DNA of 21,015 nt from an uncultured Oscillospiraceae bacterium (GTDB taxonomy: Bacteria > Bacillota > Clostridia > Oscillospirales > Oscillospiraceae). Of the stretch, positions 14,642 through 21,015 are shown one piece after another (the first letter of the stretch is position 1; each line of letters begins with the position of its first letter). Both the position numbers and the translations under genes were made by a program. Location: NCBI GenBank assembly GCA_934661135.1, contig CAKUJA010000039.1:1-21015 (forward strand), written 5' to 3'. The notes under the pieces were generated by a model. It did no database searches and was not told the origin of the DNA. It saw only the letters and a program-made list of their open reading frames with translations.

Positions 14642-14885
14642 GTAATTTCTACAATACCCGTGGTACCACTCAAATTGCAGCTGCGCGAGCTGCCGCTTCA
14701 GGTTCTAACAAACCCTATCCCTTAACGCGGGCGAACGGAAGGCGTCTACTTGCAGATGTGTTCGGGCCTTCTGCTCGGGAGTGATAGGTCACAGGAGTTC
14801 GTGCTACCGGTTTTCACCAACCACCGGCTCTCTGAAAGCAGTCCGTCCGACCGTCTCCGTCACAGCATTTTCTTGATTTGAACTT
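14603..14885 (-). promoter_or_regulatory. T-box leader, predicted specifier AUC (isoleucine)
   Basis: The minus-strand RNA shows a stem I apex with CAGAGAGCCGGTGGTTGG, the T-box sequence GAGTGGTACCACGGG (14657-14672 region) and a strong terminator. UGGU in the bulge matches the ACCA tRNA end. In stem I, GGTC pairs with GACC above and CGGAG with CTCC below, leaving U-AUC-A as the 3' side of the specifier loop. AUC followed by a purine is an Ile codon. The Leu T-box in this window aligns base for base here. It should turn on the downstream genes when tRNA-Ile is uncharged. Confidence 0.9.
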
Positions 14886-14891
14886 GCCCCA

Positions 14892-14920
14892 AGTCTAGCA
14901 CAGCCGGTTTCGGCTGTCAA
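14892..14920 (-). promoter_or_regulatory. Promoter of the Ile T-box operon with an inverted repeat
   Basis: Minus strand TTGACA - 17 bases - TAGACT with TGC before the -10. ACAGCCG-AAAC-CGGCTGT (14900-14917), a perfect 7-bp inverted repeat, fills most of the spacer and overlaps the -35 box. It could be an operator. Confidence 0.8.
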
Positions 14921-14945
14921 GTATAAATTTTACGAATGACGGTTA

Positions 14946-17474
14946 TCACTGCTCCTTCTGTATCTGCTCGGTGGTTTTGGCCGTGTCAATCCCGGCCGCG
15001 TCCTGCAATCCGAGCCGCTTTGTCGCTTCCTCGCGCATCTTGTATTTCAGGATTTTCCCGGCTGCGTTCATCGGGAATGCGTCGACAAAATCGATGTATT
15101 TTGGCACTTTATGCCGCGCCATGCTGGCCTTGATGTAGTCCAGCATTTCCTCTGCCGTTACGCTGCCAGGCTCCTTGAGCACGATGCACGCCATGATCTC
15201 CTCGCCGTACTTCCTGTCCGGCACGCCGATGACCTGCACATCCTTCACCGCCGGGTGCGTGTAGATAAACTCCTCAATTTCCTTCGGGTAGATGTTCTCG
15301 CCGCCGCGGATAATCATGTCCTTCAGCCGCCCTGTAATGCGGTAGCAGCCGTCCTCGTCGCGGCACGCAAGGTCGCCCGAATGGAGCCAGCCCTCGCGGT
15401 CGACGGTCGTCGCCGTGGCCTCCGGCATCTTGTAGTACCCCTTCATCGTGTTGTAGCCGCGCGAGCAGAACTCGCCGTTCACGCCCACGCCGACCTCCTC
15501 GCCGGTCTCCGGGTCGACGATTTTGCATTCGATGTGCGGGAACGCATAGCCGACCGTGCTGCACCGCATCTCGAGCGGGTCGTCCCATGCAGTCATTGTG
15601 CTGCCGGGAGCGGACTCTGTCTGGCCGTAGACGCTCACAATTCCGCGCATATTCATCTCATCCGGCTGTGCGGCGCGGCGCATCAGCTCGGGCGGGCAGC
15701 CGGAGCCGGCCATGATGCCCGTGCGCATATAGGAAAAGTCGGTCTTGCGGTAGTCCGGGTGGTTGAACATCGCAATGAACATCGTCGGCACGCCGTTGAA
15801 GCACGTGATATGCTCCTGGTTGATGCACGCCAGCGACACCTTTGCCGAGAAATACGGCATCGGGCACATCGTCGCGCCGTGCGTCATGCTCGCCGTCATG
15901 GAGAGCACCATGCCGAAGCAGTGGAACATCGGCACCTGAATCATCATGCGGTCCGCTGTGGACAGATCCATCCGGTCGCCGATGCACTTGCCGTCGTTCA
16001 CGACGTTGTAGTGCGTCAGCATCACGCCCTTCGGGAAGCCGGTCGTGCCGGATGTGTACTGCATATTGCATACGTCGTCCGGCCGCACCTGCGCGGCCAT
16101 CCGCGCAACCTCCTCGCGCGGCGTCAGCTCCGCGCGATCCATCGCCGCGTCAAACGTCAGGCAGCCGGGCATTTGAAAGCCGACCGTGATGACGTTGCGC
16201 AAAAACGGCAGCTTGCGGCTGTGCAGCGGCGCGCCGGGCTTGATTGCGGCAAGCTCCGGGCAGAGCGTCTGTATAATCGTCTTGTAGTCCGAGTCCAGGC
16301 AGTGGTCAATCATAACCAGCGTGTGCGTGTCCGACTGCCGCAGCAGATATTCCGCCTCGTGGATTTTGTAGGCCGTATTGACGGTCACGAGGATGGCGCC
16401 GATCTTCGTCGCCGCCCAGAAGGTGATATACCATGCCGGCACGTTCGTCGCCCAGATGGCAACCTTGCTCCCGCGCTTCACGCCGAGGGAGATCAGCGCC
16501 CGCGCAAAATCATCCACGTCGTCGCGGAACTGCTCATACGTGCGCGTGTAGTCCAGCGTCGTATACTTAAACGCGTACTGATCGGGGAATTCCTCCACCA
16601 TCCGGTCGAGCACCTGCGGGAACGTCTCGTTAATCAGCGTGTCCTTTTTCCAGACAAACTTGCCCGTGTGGTCGTGGTTGTCGTAGAGTGTTTTCTTTTT
16701 GCCGCGCGGCGAGTCGAAGCGGTTCATGTAGTTCACGAAGTGCGGGAAGATGACCTCCGGGTCATCAAGCTCCTCCATCCACTCCGGCTTCCATTCAATC
16801 GAGAGGAAGCCGTCGTAGTCGATGGACGAGAGCGCCTTCATCATGCGCTCTACCGGCAGTGTGCCCTCGCCGATGAGCGCGTAGCTGCCGTCGTCCTCCG
16901 AGTCCCGCAGATGCACATGGCGCACATACGCGCCGAGGTTTTTAATCGTCGTGTCGGCGCTCTCGCCGTGGTCGCGGTAGGGGTGGTGCATATCCCAGAG
17001 CGCGCCGAGCTGATCGCACGCAAAGTCGTCGAGCACCGCGCGCAGCCGCGCGGTATCCGCAAAGATGCCGCTCGTTTTCAGCAAAATCGTCACGCCCGCC
17101 GCTTCCGCTTCCGGAATCAGCGCGCGCAGTGCCGCGTGCACCGCCGCGTCGTCGTCCCGCAGCGCCACCGCGCAGACGTTCGGGCACTGAATTTCGTGTG
17201 CCAGCCGGATCAGCCCGCGCACGGTCTCCGCACTCTGCCCATCCGTCAGATCGCACGACGAGTCGAGACAGGGGATGCGGATATTTTTCTCGCGCAGCGC
17301 GCGGACGGTTGCGGCGGTTGCGTACTTGTGCAGCGCGCCGCCCCGGTCTGTGAGCTGCGGGCAGTTTTGCACGTTGTATAGCTCAATGCCGCCGAAGCGC
17401 ATCGTTTCGGCCCAGTCGAGCCAAGTCTCCCATGGTTTGTCCTGCCAGCCGCGGGTGGAAAATGATACGTTCAT
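14946..17474 (-). CDS. Sugar-isomerase-like TIM barrel fused to an acyl-CoA synthetase
   Basis: An 842-residue fusion. Residues 1 to about 255 form a xylose-isomerase-like TIM barrel (AP endonuclease 2/sugar phosphate isomerase-epimerase family): FGGIELYN, ALWDMHHPYRDHGE (158-171), VRHVHLRD (184-191) and LSIEWKPEW (224-232) give E31, D161, H188 and E226 as likely metal ligands; the Glu usual in the middle strand is replaced (ILLKTSG). Residues about 285-842 form a FadD-like AMP-forming acyl-CoA synthetase with YTSGTTGFPKG (473-483), YGQTES (616-621), GWLHSGDLACRDEDG and AGKILK (Lys 807). The start codon lies 14 bases past the preceding stop with AAGGAG upstream, so it is the second gene of the Leu T-box unit. 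Substrate unknown; a branched or short acid is inferred from control by leucine. Confidence 0.88.
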   Translation of the reverse strand: MNVSFSTRGWQDKPWETWLDWAETMRFGGIELYNVQNCPQLTDRGGALHKYATAATVRALREKNIRIPCLDSSCDLTDGQSAETVRGLIRLAHEIQCPNVCAVALRDDDAAVHAALRALIPEAEAAGVTILLKTSGIFADTARLRAVLDDFACDQLGALWDMHHPYRDHGESADTTIKNLGAYVRHVHLRDSEDDGSYALIGEGTLPVERMMKALSSIDYDGFLSIEWKPEWMEELDDPEVIFPHFVNYMNRFDSPRGKKKTLYDNHDHTGKFVWKKDTLINETFPQVLDRMVEEFPDQYAFKYTTLDYTRTYEQFRDDVDDFARALISLGVKRGSKVAIWATNVPAWYITFWAATKIGAILVTVNTAYKIHEAEYLLRQSDTHTLVMIDHCLDSDYKTIIQTLCPELAAIKPGAPLHSRKLPFLRNVITVGFQMPGCLTFDAAMDRAELTPREEVARMAAQVRPDDVCNMQYTSGTTGFPKGVMLTHYNVVNDGKCIGDRMDLSTADRMMIQVPMFHCFGMVLSMTASMTHGATMCPMPYFSAKVSLACINQEHITCFNGVPTMFIAMFNHPDYRKTDFSYMRTGIMAGSGCPPELMRRAAQPDEMNMRGIVSVYGQTESAPGSTMTAWDDPLEMRCSTVGYAFPHIECKIVDPETGEEVGVGVNGEFCSRGYNTMKGYYKMPEATATTVDREGWLHSGDLACRDEDGCYRITGRLKDMIIRGGENIYPKEIEEFIYTHPAVKDVQVIGVPDRKYGEEIMACIVLKEPGSVTAEEMLDYIKASMARHKVPKYIDFVDAFPMNAAGKILKYKMREEATKRLGLQDAAGIDTAKTTEQIQKEQ

Positions 17475-17488
17475 GGTGTGCGCTCCTT

Positions 17489-18901
17489 TCAGATTTCTTC
17501 CTCGTAGACGATCTTATTCAGCGCACTGATGTACGCGTGGATGGCCGCGCCGACAATGTCGGTCGAAATGCCGCGGCCGGAGTAGAGCTTGCCGTTGCTG
17601 CGCAGCTTCACCACCGATTCGCCCATGGCCTCGCGCCCCTCGGTCACGGCCTGAATCTGGAAATCGTCCAGCTCATAGTGGCAGCCGGTGATCTGCTCCA
17701 CAGCGAGGAACGCCGCGTCGATCGGCCCGTCGCCCAGGCTCACACCCTCCATCGGCGCACCGTTTTTCGTCAGCTTCATGTGTGCTGTCGCGCTGATTGT
17801 ATTGCCGGTTGTGATAACGTAGGCATCGAGCCGGTACGTCGGCGGCACCTGCATCGCGGCTGACGCGATGATTGCGTCCAGCTCCTTCTGGCCAACGGTC
17901 TCCTTGCGTGCCGCAATCCGCGAAAACGCCTCGTAGACCTTCGCGCCGTCCTCCTCCGACAGCGCATATCCCAGCGCCGCTGCTGCCTTCATCACGGCCT
18001 CGCGATTGTCGTGCGCCGTGAGGAACGTGTCGGCTTCGGCCTGCACGCCGTTGTCAAACGGCGAGGTCTTGCTCCGCCCGGTCTGGCACATCCATGCGAC
18101 CTGCTCGAGCAGGCGGTGCATCTGCGTCATGGCCAACGTGCTGCCAATGCCGAATTCCGATCCCTTCGCGGCAAACAGCTTCGCAAGATTGCCGGTGCTG
18201 ACCGTCGACACGCGGTACGCCGCGGCCTTCACTTCACCTACGCCCTCGCTGATCGCGGCCATCGCGCAGGCATCGGCCATGGCCAGCGTGTCCGCGCAGC
18301 TCACGCCGAGCGTCACAGTGCCGATCTCCGGCACATTCCGGTAAATCGCGTTGAGGAATGCTGCAAATTCGCCCGGCATCATCGTCCCTGCCGTGTCGCA
18401 TACGGTCACAACCGTCGCGCCCGCCGCAATCGAGGCCTGAATCGTTTCATAGAGGAACGTCGGGTCGGCGCGCGTGGCGTCGTCCGCCAAAAATTCCACG
18501 TCGGCACAGACCGACTTGCAGGCTGCGACCGTCTCAGTGATGGCATTCAGCATCGCCGCCGGCTTCTTGCCTGCCAAGTATTCCATCTGTACCGCGCTTA
18601 CCGGTGCAGCCACCTGAAGCCGCGGCTGCTTCGCTTCGCACAGCGCGGCCCAAACCGGCGCAACGCCCTCCGCGCACAGTCCGACCGGCACGGCGACAGC
18701 GCTCTGCTGCACGGCGGATGCGATGGACTTGATGAGCAGGCTGTCGATCTTCGGATTGGCAACCGGCGGCAGCTCAATCACATTTACACCGAGCTTGTCA
18801 AGCAGCTTGGCCAGCTCGATTTTTTCGCGGAAGCTCAGGCTGTACCCGGCGGCTTTCCCGGCCTGTTTGATCGTGACGTCAGTGATGGAAATCTGTTTCA
18901 T
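17489..18901 (-). CDS. 2-isopropylmalate synthase homologue without catalytic residues
   Basis: A 470-residue member of the LeuA family, alignable from ITDVT (6-10) through ADVEFLADDATRAD (133-146), ATVVTVCDTAGTMMPGEFA (162-180) and NVPEIGTVTLGV to the C-terminal LeuA regulatory domain (about 350-470), which looks intact (GVSLGDGPIDAAFLAVEQI, KLYSGRGISTDIVGAAIHAYISALNKI). The active site is not: the DTTLRDGEQ motif reads DVTIKQAGK (8-16), so the catalytic Arg and most of the motif are lost, and the metal-binding HxH reads SCA (201-203). D8 and a GN at the GERAGN position remain. The frame is full-length with AGGAGG, and it sits behind a Leu T-box, so it is maintained. Either it has a changed reaction or it is a leucine-sensing or scaffold protein. 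Confidence 0.8.
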   Translation of the reverse strand: MKQISITDVTIKQAGKAAGYSLSFREKIELAKLLDKLGVNVIELPPVANPKIDSLLIKSIASAVQQSAVAVPVGLCAEGVAPVWAALCEAKQPRLQVAAPVSAVQMEYLAGKKPAAMLNAITETVAACKSVCADVEFLADDATRADPTFLYETIQASIAAGATVVTVCDTAGTMMPGEFAAFLNAIYRNVPEIGTVTLGVSCADTLAMADACAMAAISEGVGEVKAAAYRVSTVSTGNLAKLFAAKGSEFGIGSTLAMTQMHRLLEQVAWMCQTGRSKTSPFDNGVQAEADTFLTAHDNREAVMKAAAALGYALSEEDGAKVYEAFSRIAARKETVGQKELDAIIASAAMQVPPTYRLDAYVITTGNTISATAHMKLTKNGAPMEGVSLGDGPIDAAFLAVEQITGCHYELDDFQIQAVTEGREAMGESVVKLRSNGKLYSGRGISTDIVGAAIHAYISALNKIVYEEEI

Positions 18902-18919
18902 ATCGTCCTCCTAAGATGC

Positions 18920-18951
18920 AAAAAATCCCTGAAACCTCTCGGTTTCAGGGA
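18920..18951 (-). terminator. Terminator of the Leu T-box
   Basis: An 11-bp perfect stem TCCCTGAAACC/GGTTTCAGGGA with loop TCTC, followed by six T residues on the minus strand, directly upstream of the ribosome binding site. Confidence 0.92.
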
Positions 18952-19209
18952 CGAAAATTCTTTCGCGGTACCACCCTGCTTACCCTCCGTCTCACGGCGG
19001 AAGATCGCTCTCGGACTCCAACAAGTCCATAGCCGCTAACGTGGCCAGCCGTGCCGTGCTACTTGTTGCCGTTCGCAAAGCCTACTCGGGAACCAGACCT
19101 GCACCTGCCGCCTGACCGGCTCACACCAACCGCCGGCTCTCTGAATCGCTGCAACAGGAACATGGGACTTGCGTCCATTCCGTCATCGTATTTGGGGGTT
19201 ATCAAGTTT
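18920..19209 (-). promoter_or_regulatory. T-box leader, predicted specifier CUG (leucine)
   Basis: The minus-strand RNA has the stem I apex TCAGAGAGCCGGCGGTTGG, the T-box core GGGTGGTACCGCGAAA and a strong terminator. Aligned to the Ile T-box, the 3' strand reads U-CUG-G-UUCCCGAG where the other reads U-AUC-A-CUCCCGAG, so the specifier is CUG (Leu). Its stem I 5' strand is about 14 bases longer and contains AUGGAC-GCAA-GUCCCAU, which folds on itself with a GNRA loop. It controls the LeuA-like and TIM-synthetase genes. Confidence 0.88.
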
Positions 19210-19215
19210 AACAGG

Positions 19216-19244
19216 ATTAAAGCACAGTTTTTATTGCCTGTCAA
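19216..19244 (-). promoter_or_regulatory. Promoter of the Leu T-box operon
   Basis: Minus strand TTGACA - 17 bases - TTTAAT with TGC before the -10. ACAG-N10-CTGT occurs at the same place as in the Ile T-box promoter. Confidence 0.78.
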
Positions 19245-19320
19245 GAGGGAAACGCGGATTTTGACATTTTAACAAAATAAAGCGAAAAAGAGCGCGCCGT
19301 TTTGTGCGTTTTCCCCGGCA

Positions 19321-19349
19321 TTTACAACCGGTTCCTATCATGCTAAAAT
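19321..19349 (+). promoter_or_regulatory. Promoter of the HD-domain nucleotidase gene
   Basis: TTTACA - 17 bases - TAAAAT with TGC before the -10, ending 27 bases before the start codon. Confidence 0.75.
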
Positions 19350-19376
19350 AGGTCTGAAACCAAAGGAGGAACCGCC

Positions 19377-19952
19377 ATGCAGCACCGCTTTTTCGCCCTC
19401 ATCTCCCGGATGCGCTATATCGGCCGCTGGGGACTGATGCGCAACACGTTTGAAGAGAATATTCAGGAGCACAGCCATATGGTCGCCGTTCTGGCGCACG
19501 GTCTCGCGCTCATCCAGCGCGACATTCTGCACGAGCCTGCCGATCCCGACCGCTGTGCGTCGGCCGCGCTGTTCCACGATGCGTCGGAGATTCTCACCGG
19601 AGATCTGCCCACACCGATCAAATATTATAACCCGGACATCAAAACCGCCTATAAGCAGATCGAAGCCGTGAGCTGCGATAAGCTGCTGAATCTTCTGCCC
19701 GAGGAGCTGCGGGAGAGTTACCGCCCGCTGCTCCATGAGTCCGACATGGAGGTCGCAAAGATCGTCAAGGCTGCGGACAAGCTCTCCGCCTATATTAAGT
19801 GCGTCGAGGAGCTCAAGGCGGGCAACCGCGAGTTTGAATCCGCTGCCAAGCAGACCTATGCGGCGCTGGAGCAGATGCACCTGCCATGTCTCGACTATTT
19901 TATGGCGCACTTCCTCGATGCCTTCCAGCTCACCCTCGATGAGCTGGAATGA
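19377..19952 (+). CDS. yfbR: YfbR-like 5'-deoxynucleotidase (HD domain)
   Basis: A 191-residue HD-domain phosphohydrolase. H34 (EHSHMVA), H67-D68 (LFHDASEILTGDLPTPIKYY) and D134 (KAADKLSAY) form the metal site of the YfbR group, which dephosphorylates deoxyribonucleoside 5'-monophosphates. The DASEILTGDLPTPIKYYN stretch is highly characteristic of this group, and the length fits. AAAGGAGG precedes the start by 6 bases. It stands alone, divergent from the Leu T-box operon, with its own promoter. No strong terminator follows. Confidence 0.9.
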   Translation: MQHRFFALISRMRYIGRWGLMRNTFEENIQEHSHMVAVLAHGLALIQRDILHEPADPDRCASAALFHDASEILTGDLPTPIKYYNPDIKTAYKQIEAVSCDKLLNLLPEELRESYRPLLHESDMEVAKIVKAADKLSAYIKCVEELKAGNREFESAAKQTYAALEQMHLPCLDYFMAHFLDAFQLTLDELE

Positions 19953-20051
19953 GCCGCAGTGTCACCAGCGCCACTGGCTTTCGTTGTACCTAATGGTACG
20001 CTTTTTGAACCCATTCTTTTCTTTCTCTGCCAGAACGTTTTGCGCCCCCCA

Positions 20052-20084
20052 TTCTTTTCTTTCTCTTTTGGAGAAAGAAAAGAA
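20052..20084. repeat. Pyrimidine/purine palindrome P4
   Basis: TTCTTTTCTTTCTC and its exact reverse complement around a TTTTG loop (14 bp). Confidence 0.75.
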
Positions 20085-20100
20085 CCGCCGCGCCCGGTGA

Positions 20101-20289
20101 AGAAAAGAAAGAGAACTTCCGAAACCGTAGCATTCTACCGTGCCGCCATCATGTGACAACTCATTTTCCCGGTCTTATTTGCCCGCCCCTGGTCACCTCA
20201 CGTAGTCCAACTACGCGCCGCACGCTATCTTGATGATGGCGGTCAGGCAACATCCTACGGATACGGAACAACTTTGCGTCCTACGCCGC
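20101..20289 (+). repeat. Direct repeat, copy 1
   Basis: About 189 bases matching 20415-20603 at a constant offset of 314 with no gaps and scattered substitutions; the stretch CCGTGCCGCCATCATGTGAC and the following 40 bases are identical. Contains facing half sites GCCGCCATCAT and ATGATGGCGG about 75 bases apart, suggestive of element ends. Confidence 0.7.
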
Positions 20290-20297
20290 ACCCGTAG

Positions 20298-20319
20298 GGG
20301 CGGACGACCCTGTCCGCCC
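20298..20319. repeat. GGGCGGAC/GTCCGCCC hairpin, third copy
   Basis: An 8-bp stem with loop GACCCT. The same stem occurs at 2851-2872 (loop GACTCT) and 2928-2949 (loop AGAGCC). Confidence 0.65.
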
Positions 20320-20367
20320 GCTCCTTCCGGTTTCCTCCGCACGCAAAGAAACGCTTTTTTGAACCCA

Positions 20368-20398
20368 TTCTTTTCTTTCTCTGCCAGAAAGAAAAGAA
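20368..20398. repeat. Pyrimidine/purine palindrome P5
   Basis: TTCTTTTCTTTCT and its exact reverse complement around CTGCC (13 bp). Confidence 0.75.
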
Positions 20399-20414
20399 CG
20401 GTTTCAAGCTGCCA

Positions 20415-20603
20415 AGAAAAGAAAGAGGGCGTACAAAACCATACCTGCGCACCGTGCCGCCATCATGTGACAACTCATTTTCCCGGTCTTATTTGCCCGC
20501 CCCTGGTCACCTCACGCAATCCAGCTACGCGCCGCACGCTATCTTGATGATGGCGGTCAGGCAACATCTTGCGGATACGGTACAACCTTGCGTCCTACGC
20601 CGC
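20415..20603 (+). repeat. Direct repeat, copy 2 (contains module D)
   Basis: Second copy of the 189-base repeat. Its part 20537-20580 is the reverse complement of 2961-3005. Confidence 0.7.
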
Positions 20604-20704
20604 CCCTACAATTCTATCGTATTTTCTCCGAATTCCATTCGCCGCGGAATCCAAGGGCGCTCCCCAGAACCAAACTGTGACCCAGCAGAGCGGTTACAGT
20701 TTGG
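20603..20704 (-). repeat. Inverted-repeat module B, right copy
   Basis: Reverse complement of about 2752-2855; shared stretches include ACAATTCTATCGT, AATTCCATTCGCCGCGG and CCAAACTGTGACCCAGC. Confidence 0.65.
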
Positions 20705-20785
20705 AAAGGAAGAAGGAGCAAGCGGATATGGAGCTTTCGGCGTCAGCCGGAAGTGCAGTCCAGCGCGCTTCTTCTGACGCGGCGG

Positions 20786-20824
20786 CGATTCTTTTCTTTC
20801 TCCGAATAGAGACAAAAAGAATCG
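20786..20824. repeat. Pyrimidine/purine palindrome P6
   Basis: CGATTCTTTT and AAAAGAATCG arms with a partly paired interior. The flanking bases (GGCG before, GGGGCGCA after) resemble those of P1, so it belongs to the same larger repeat. Confidence 0.65.
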
Positions 20825-20889
20825 GGGCGCAATCCATTTGGCGCTCCAGAAAGAAAATGCCGCCTGGTTCCAATAAAAAATATGTTTTT

Positions 20890-20928
20890 ATAAAAAGAAG
20901 CTGCTCCCTCATTCCGGAGGGAGCAGCT
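20890..20928 (-). terminator. Minus-strand terminator at the right edge
   Basis: A 12-bp perfect stem AGCTGCTCCCTC/GAGGGAGCAGCT followed on the minus strand by TTCTTTTTAT. It presumably ends a minus-strand transcript entering from beyond the window. Confidence 0.75.
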
Positions 20929-20979
20929 GAGACTGTCAAGAAACTATGAAATGCAGTTCTGCGACAGAGTAGCGGGGAA
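20925..20979 (-). repeat. Inverted-repeat module A, right copy
   Basis: Reverse complement of about 2659-2713 with three mismatches in about 54 bases. Confidence 0.7.
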
Positions 20980-21015
20980 TGGCCCAGGCCAGCTTCTCTT
21001 GCCCTGCGGGCAATT

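Larger units (their letters stand above)
19953..21015. other. Non-coding repeat mosaic, right
   Basis: No gene was accepted in these 1063 bases. Short open frames here lack ribosome binding sites and change with each repeat copy. Content: three pyrimidine/purine palindromes plus one half copy (about 20013-20035), a direct repeat of about 189 bases at constant offset 314, one GGGCGGAC/GTCCGCCC hairpin (20298-20319), inverted copies of modules D, B and A from 2.66-3.01 kb, and a minus-strand terminator at 20890-20928. Confidence 0.75.

Noticed and set aside
14389..14673. A 94-codon minus-strand frame before the HTH-cupin-synthetase
   Set aside because: No ribosome binding site; its start lies inside the T-box antiterminator region and it overlaps the strong terminator, so it would only be translated in readthrough RNA. 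Kept as untranslated spacer.
15111..17381. A 756-codon plus-strand open frame opposite the TIM-synthetase fusion
   Set aside because: Antisense shadow; His/Arg/Val-rich low-complexity product, no start signal, while the minus strand encodes complete enzyme motifs.
20000..20830. A CRISPR array or tandem satellite in the repeat mosaic
   Set aside because: The repeated palindromes are unevenly spaced, interrupted by longer repeats, and have no uniform spacers; no cas gene is nearby.
20230..20949. Several 70-126-codon open frames in the right repeat block
   Set aside because: No ribosome binding sites; the frames run through palindromes and repeat boundaries, and the repeat copies do not conserve the reading frame.

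Overview
The window looks like a chromosomal stretch from a gut-type member of the Clostridia, most likely Oscillospiraceae. The evidence is the moderately high GC, strong AGGAGG ribosome binding sites, T-box leaders, ferredoxin-dependent 2-oxoacid oxidoreductase genes, and an acetyl-type MetA. The taxonomic placement is inferred from style and was not tested by a search. No tRNA, rRNA, CRISPR array, transposase or phage gene was seen.

Left part (1-2500): the 5' part of an MntP-type manganese exporter (minus), a nucleotidyltransferase (plus), a possible small RNA transcribed antisense between genes, a membrane-anchored hypothetical protein and a 98-residue hypothetical protein. A repeat-rich non-coding block follows (2486-3114). 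Then, all on the minus strand, come a ferritin-like protein, a small P-loop NTPase, a phosphoglucose isomerase homologue that has lost its recognisable catalytic motifs, and metA.

Centre (5.6-19.2 kb, all minus): an amino-acid block with three separate amino-acid-responsive leaders. (1) metA lies behind a short Met-rich leader peptide, MNIGMAMMMCKTVFGAF. Its 3' codons can pair with the 5' arm of a perfect 14-bp terminator stem, the layout of ribosome-mediated attenuation. (2) A T-box whose predicted specifier is AUC (Ile) precedes an apparent operon: an HTH-cupin-acyl-CoA synthetase fusion, a P-loop ATPase, ferredoxin, the alpha, beta and gamma subunits of a VOR/KOR-type oxidoreductase, a nitrilase-family amidase and ilvE. 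(3) A second T-box with predicted specifier CUG (Leu) precedes an isopropylmalate synthase homologue without its metal-binding and catalytic motifs, and a fusion of a sugar-isomerase-like TIM barrel with an acyl-CoA synthetase.

Reading of the system: T-boxes switch genes on when their tRNA is uncharged, so an Ile T-box over acyl-CoA ligase + Vor + IlvE implies synthesis rather than breakdown. The inferred route is activation of a branched short-chain acid (2-methylbutyrate, perhaps isobutyrate or isovalerate), ferredoxin-driven reductive carboxylation to the 2-oxoacid, and transamination to the amino acid. The Leu-controlled pair may be a companion module. This is inference from gene content and regulation.

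Right part (19.3-21.0 kb): a YfbR-type HD nucleotidase (plus), then about 1 kb of non-coding mosaic repeats. Several modules there are inverted copies of those at 2.66-3.05 kb, so about 17 kb of genes are flanked by inverted repeat blocks. A family of pyrimidine/purine palindromes recurs in the gene gaps.
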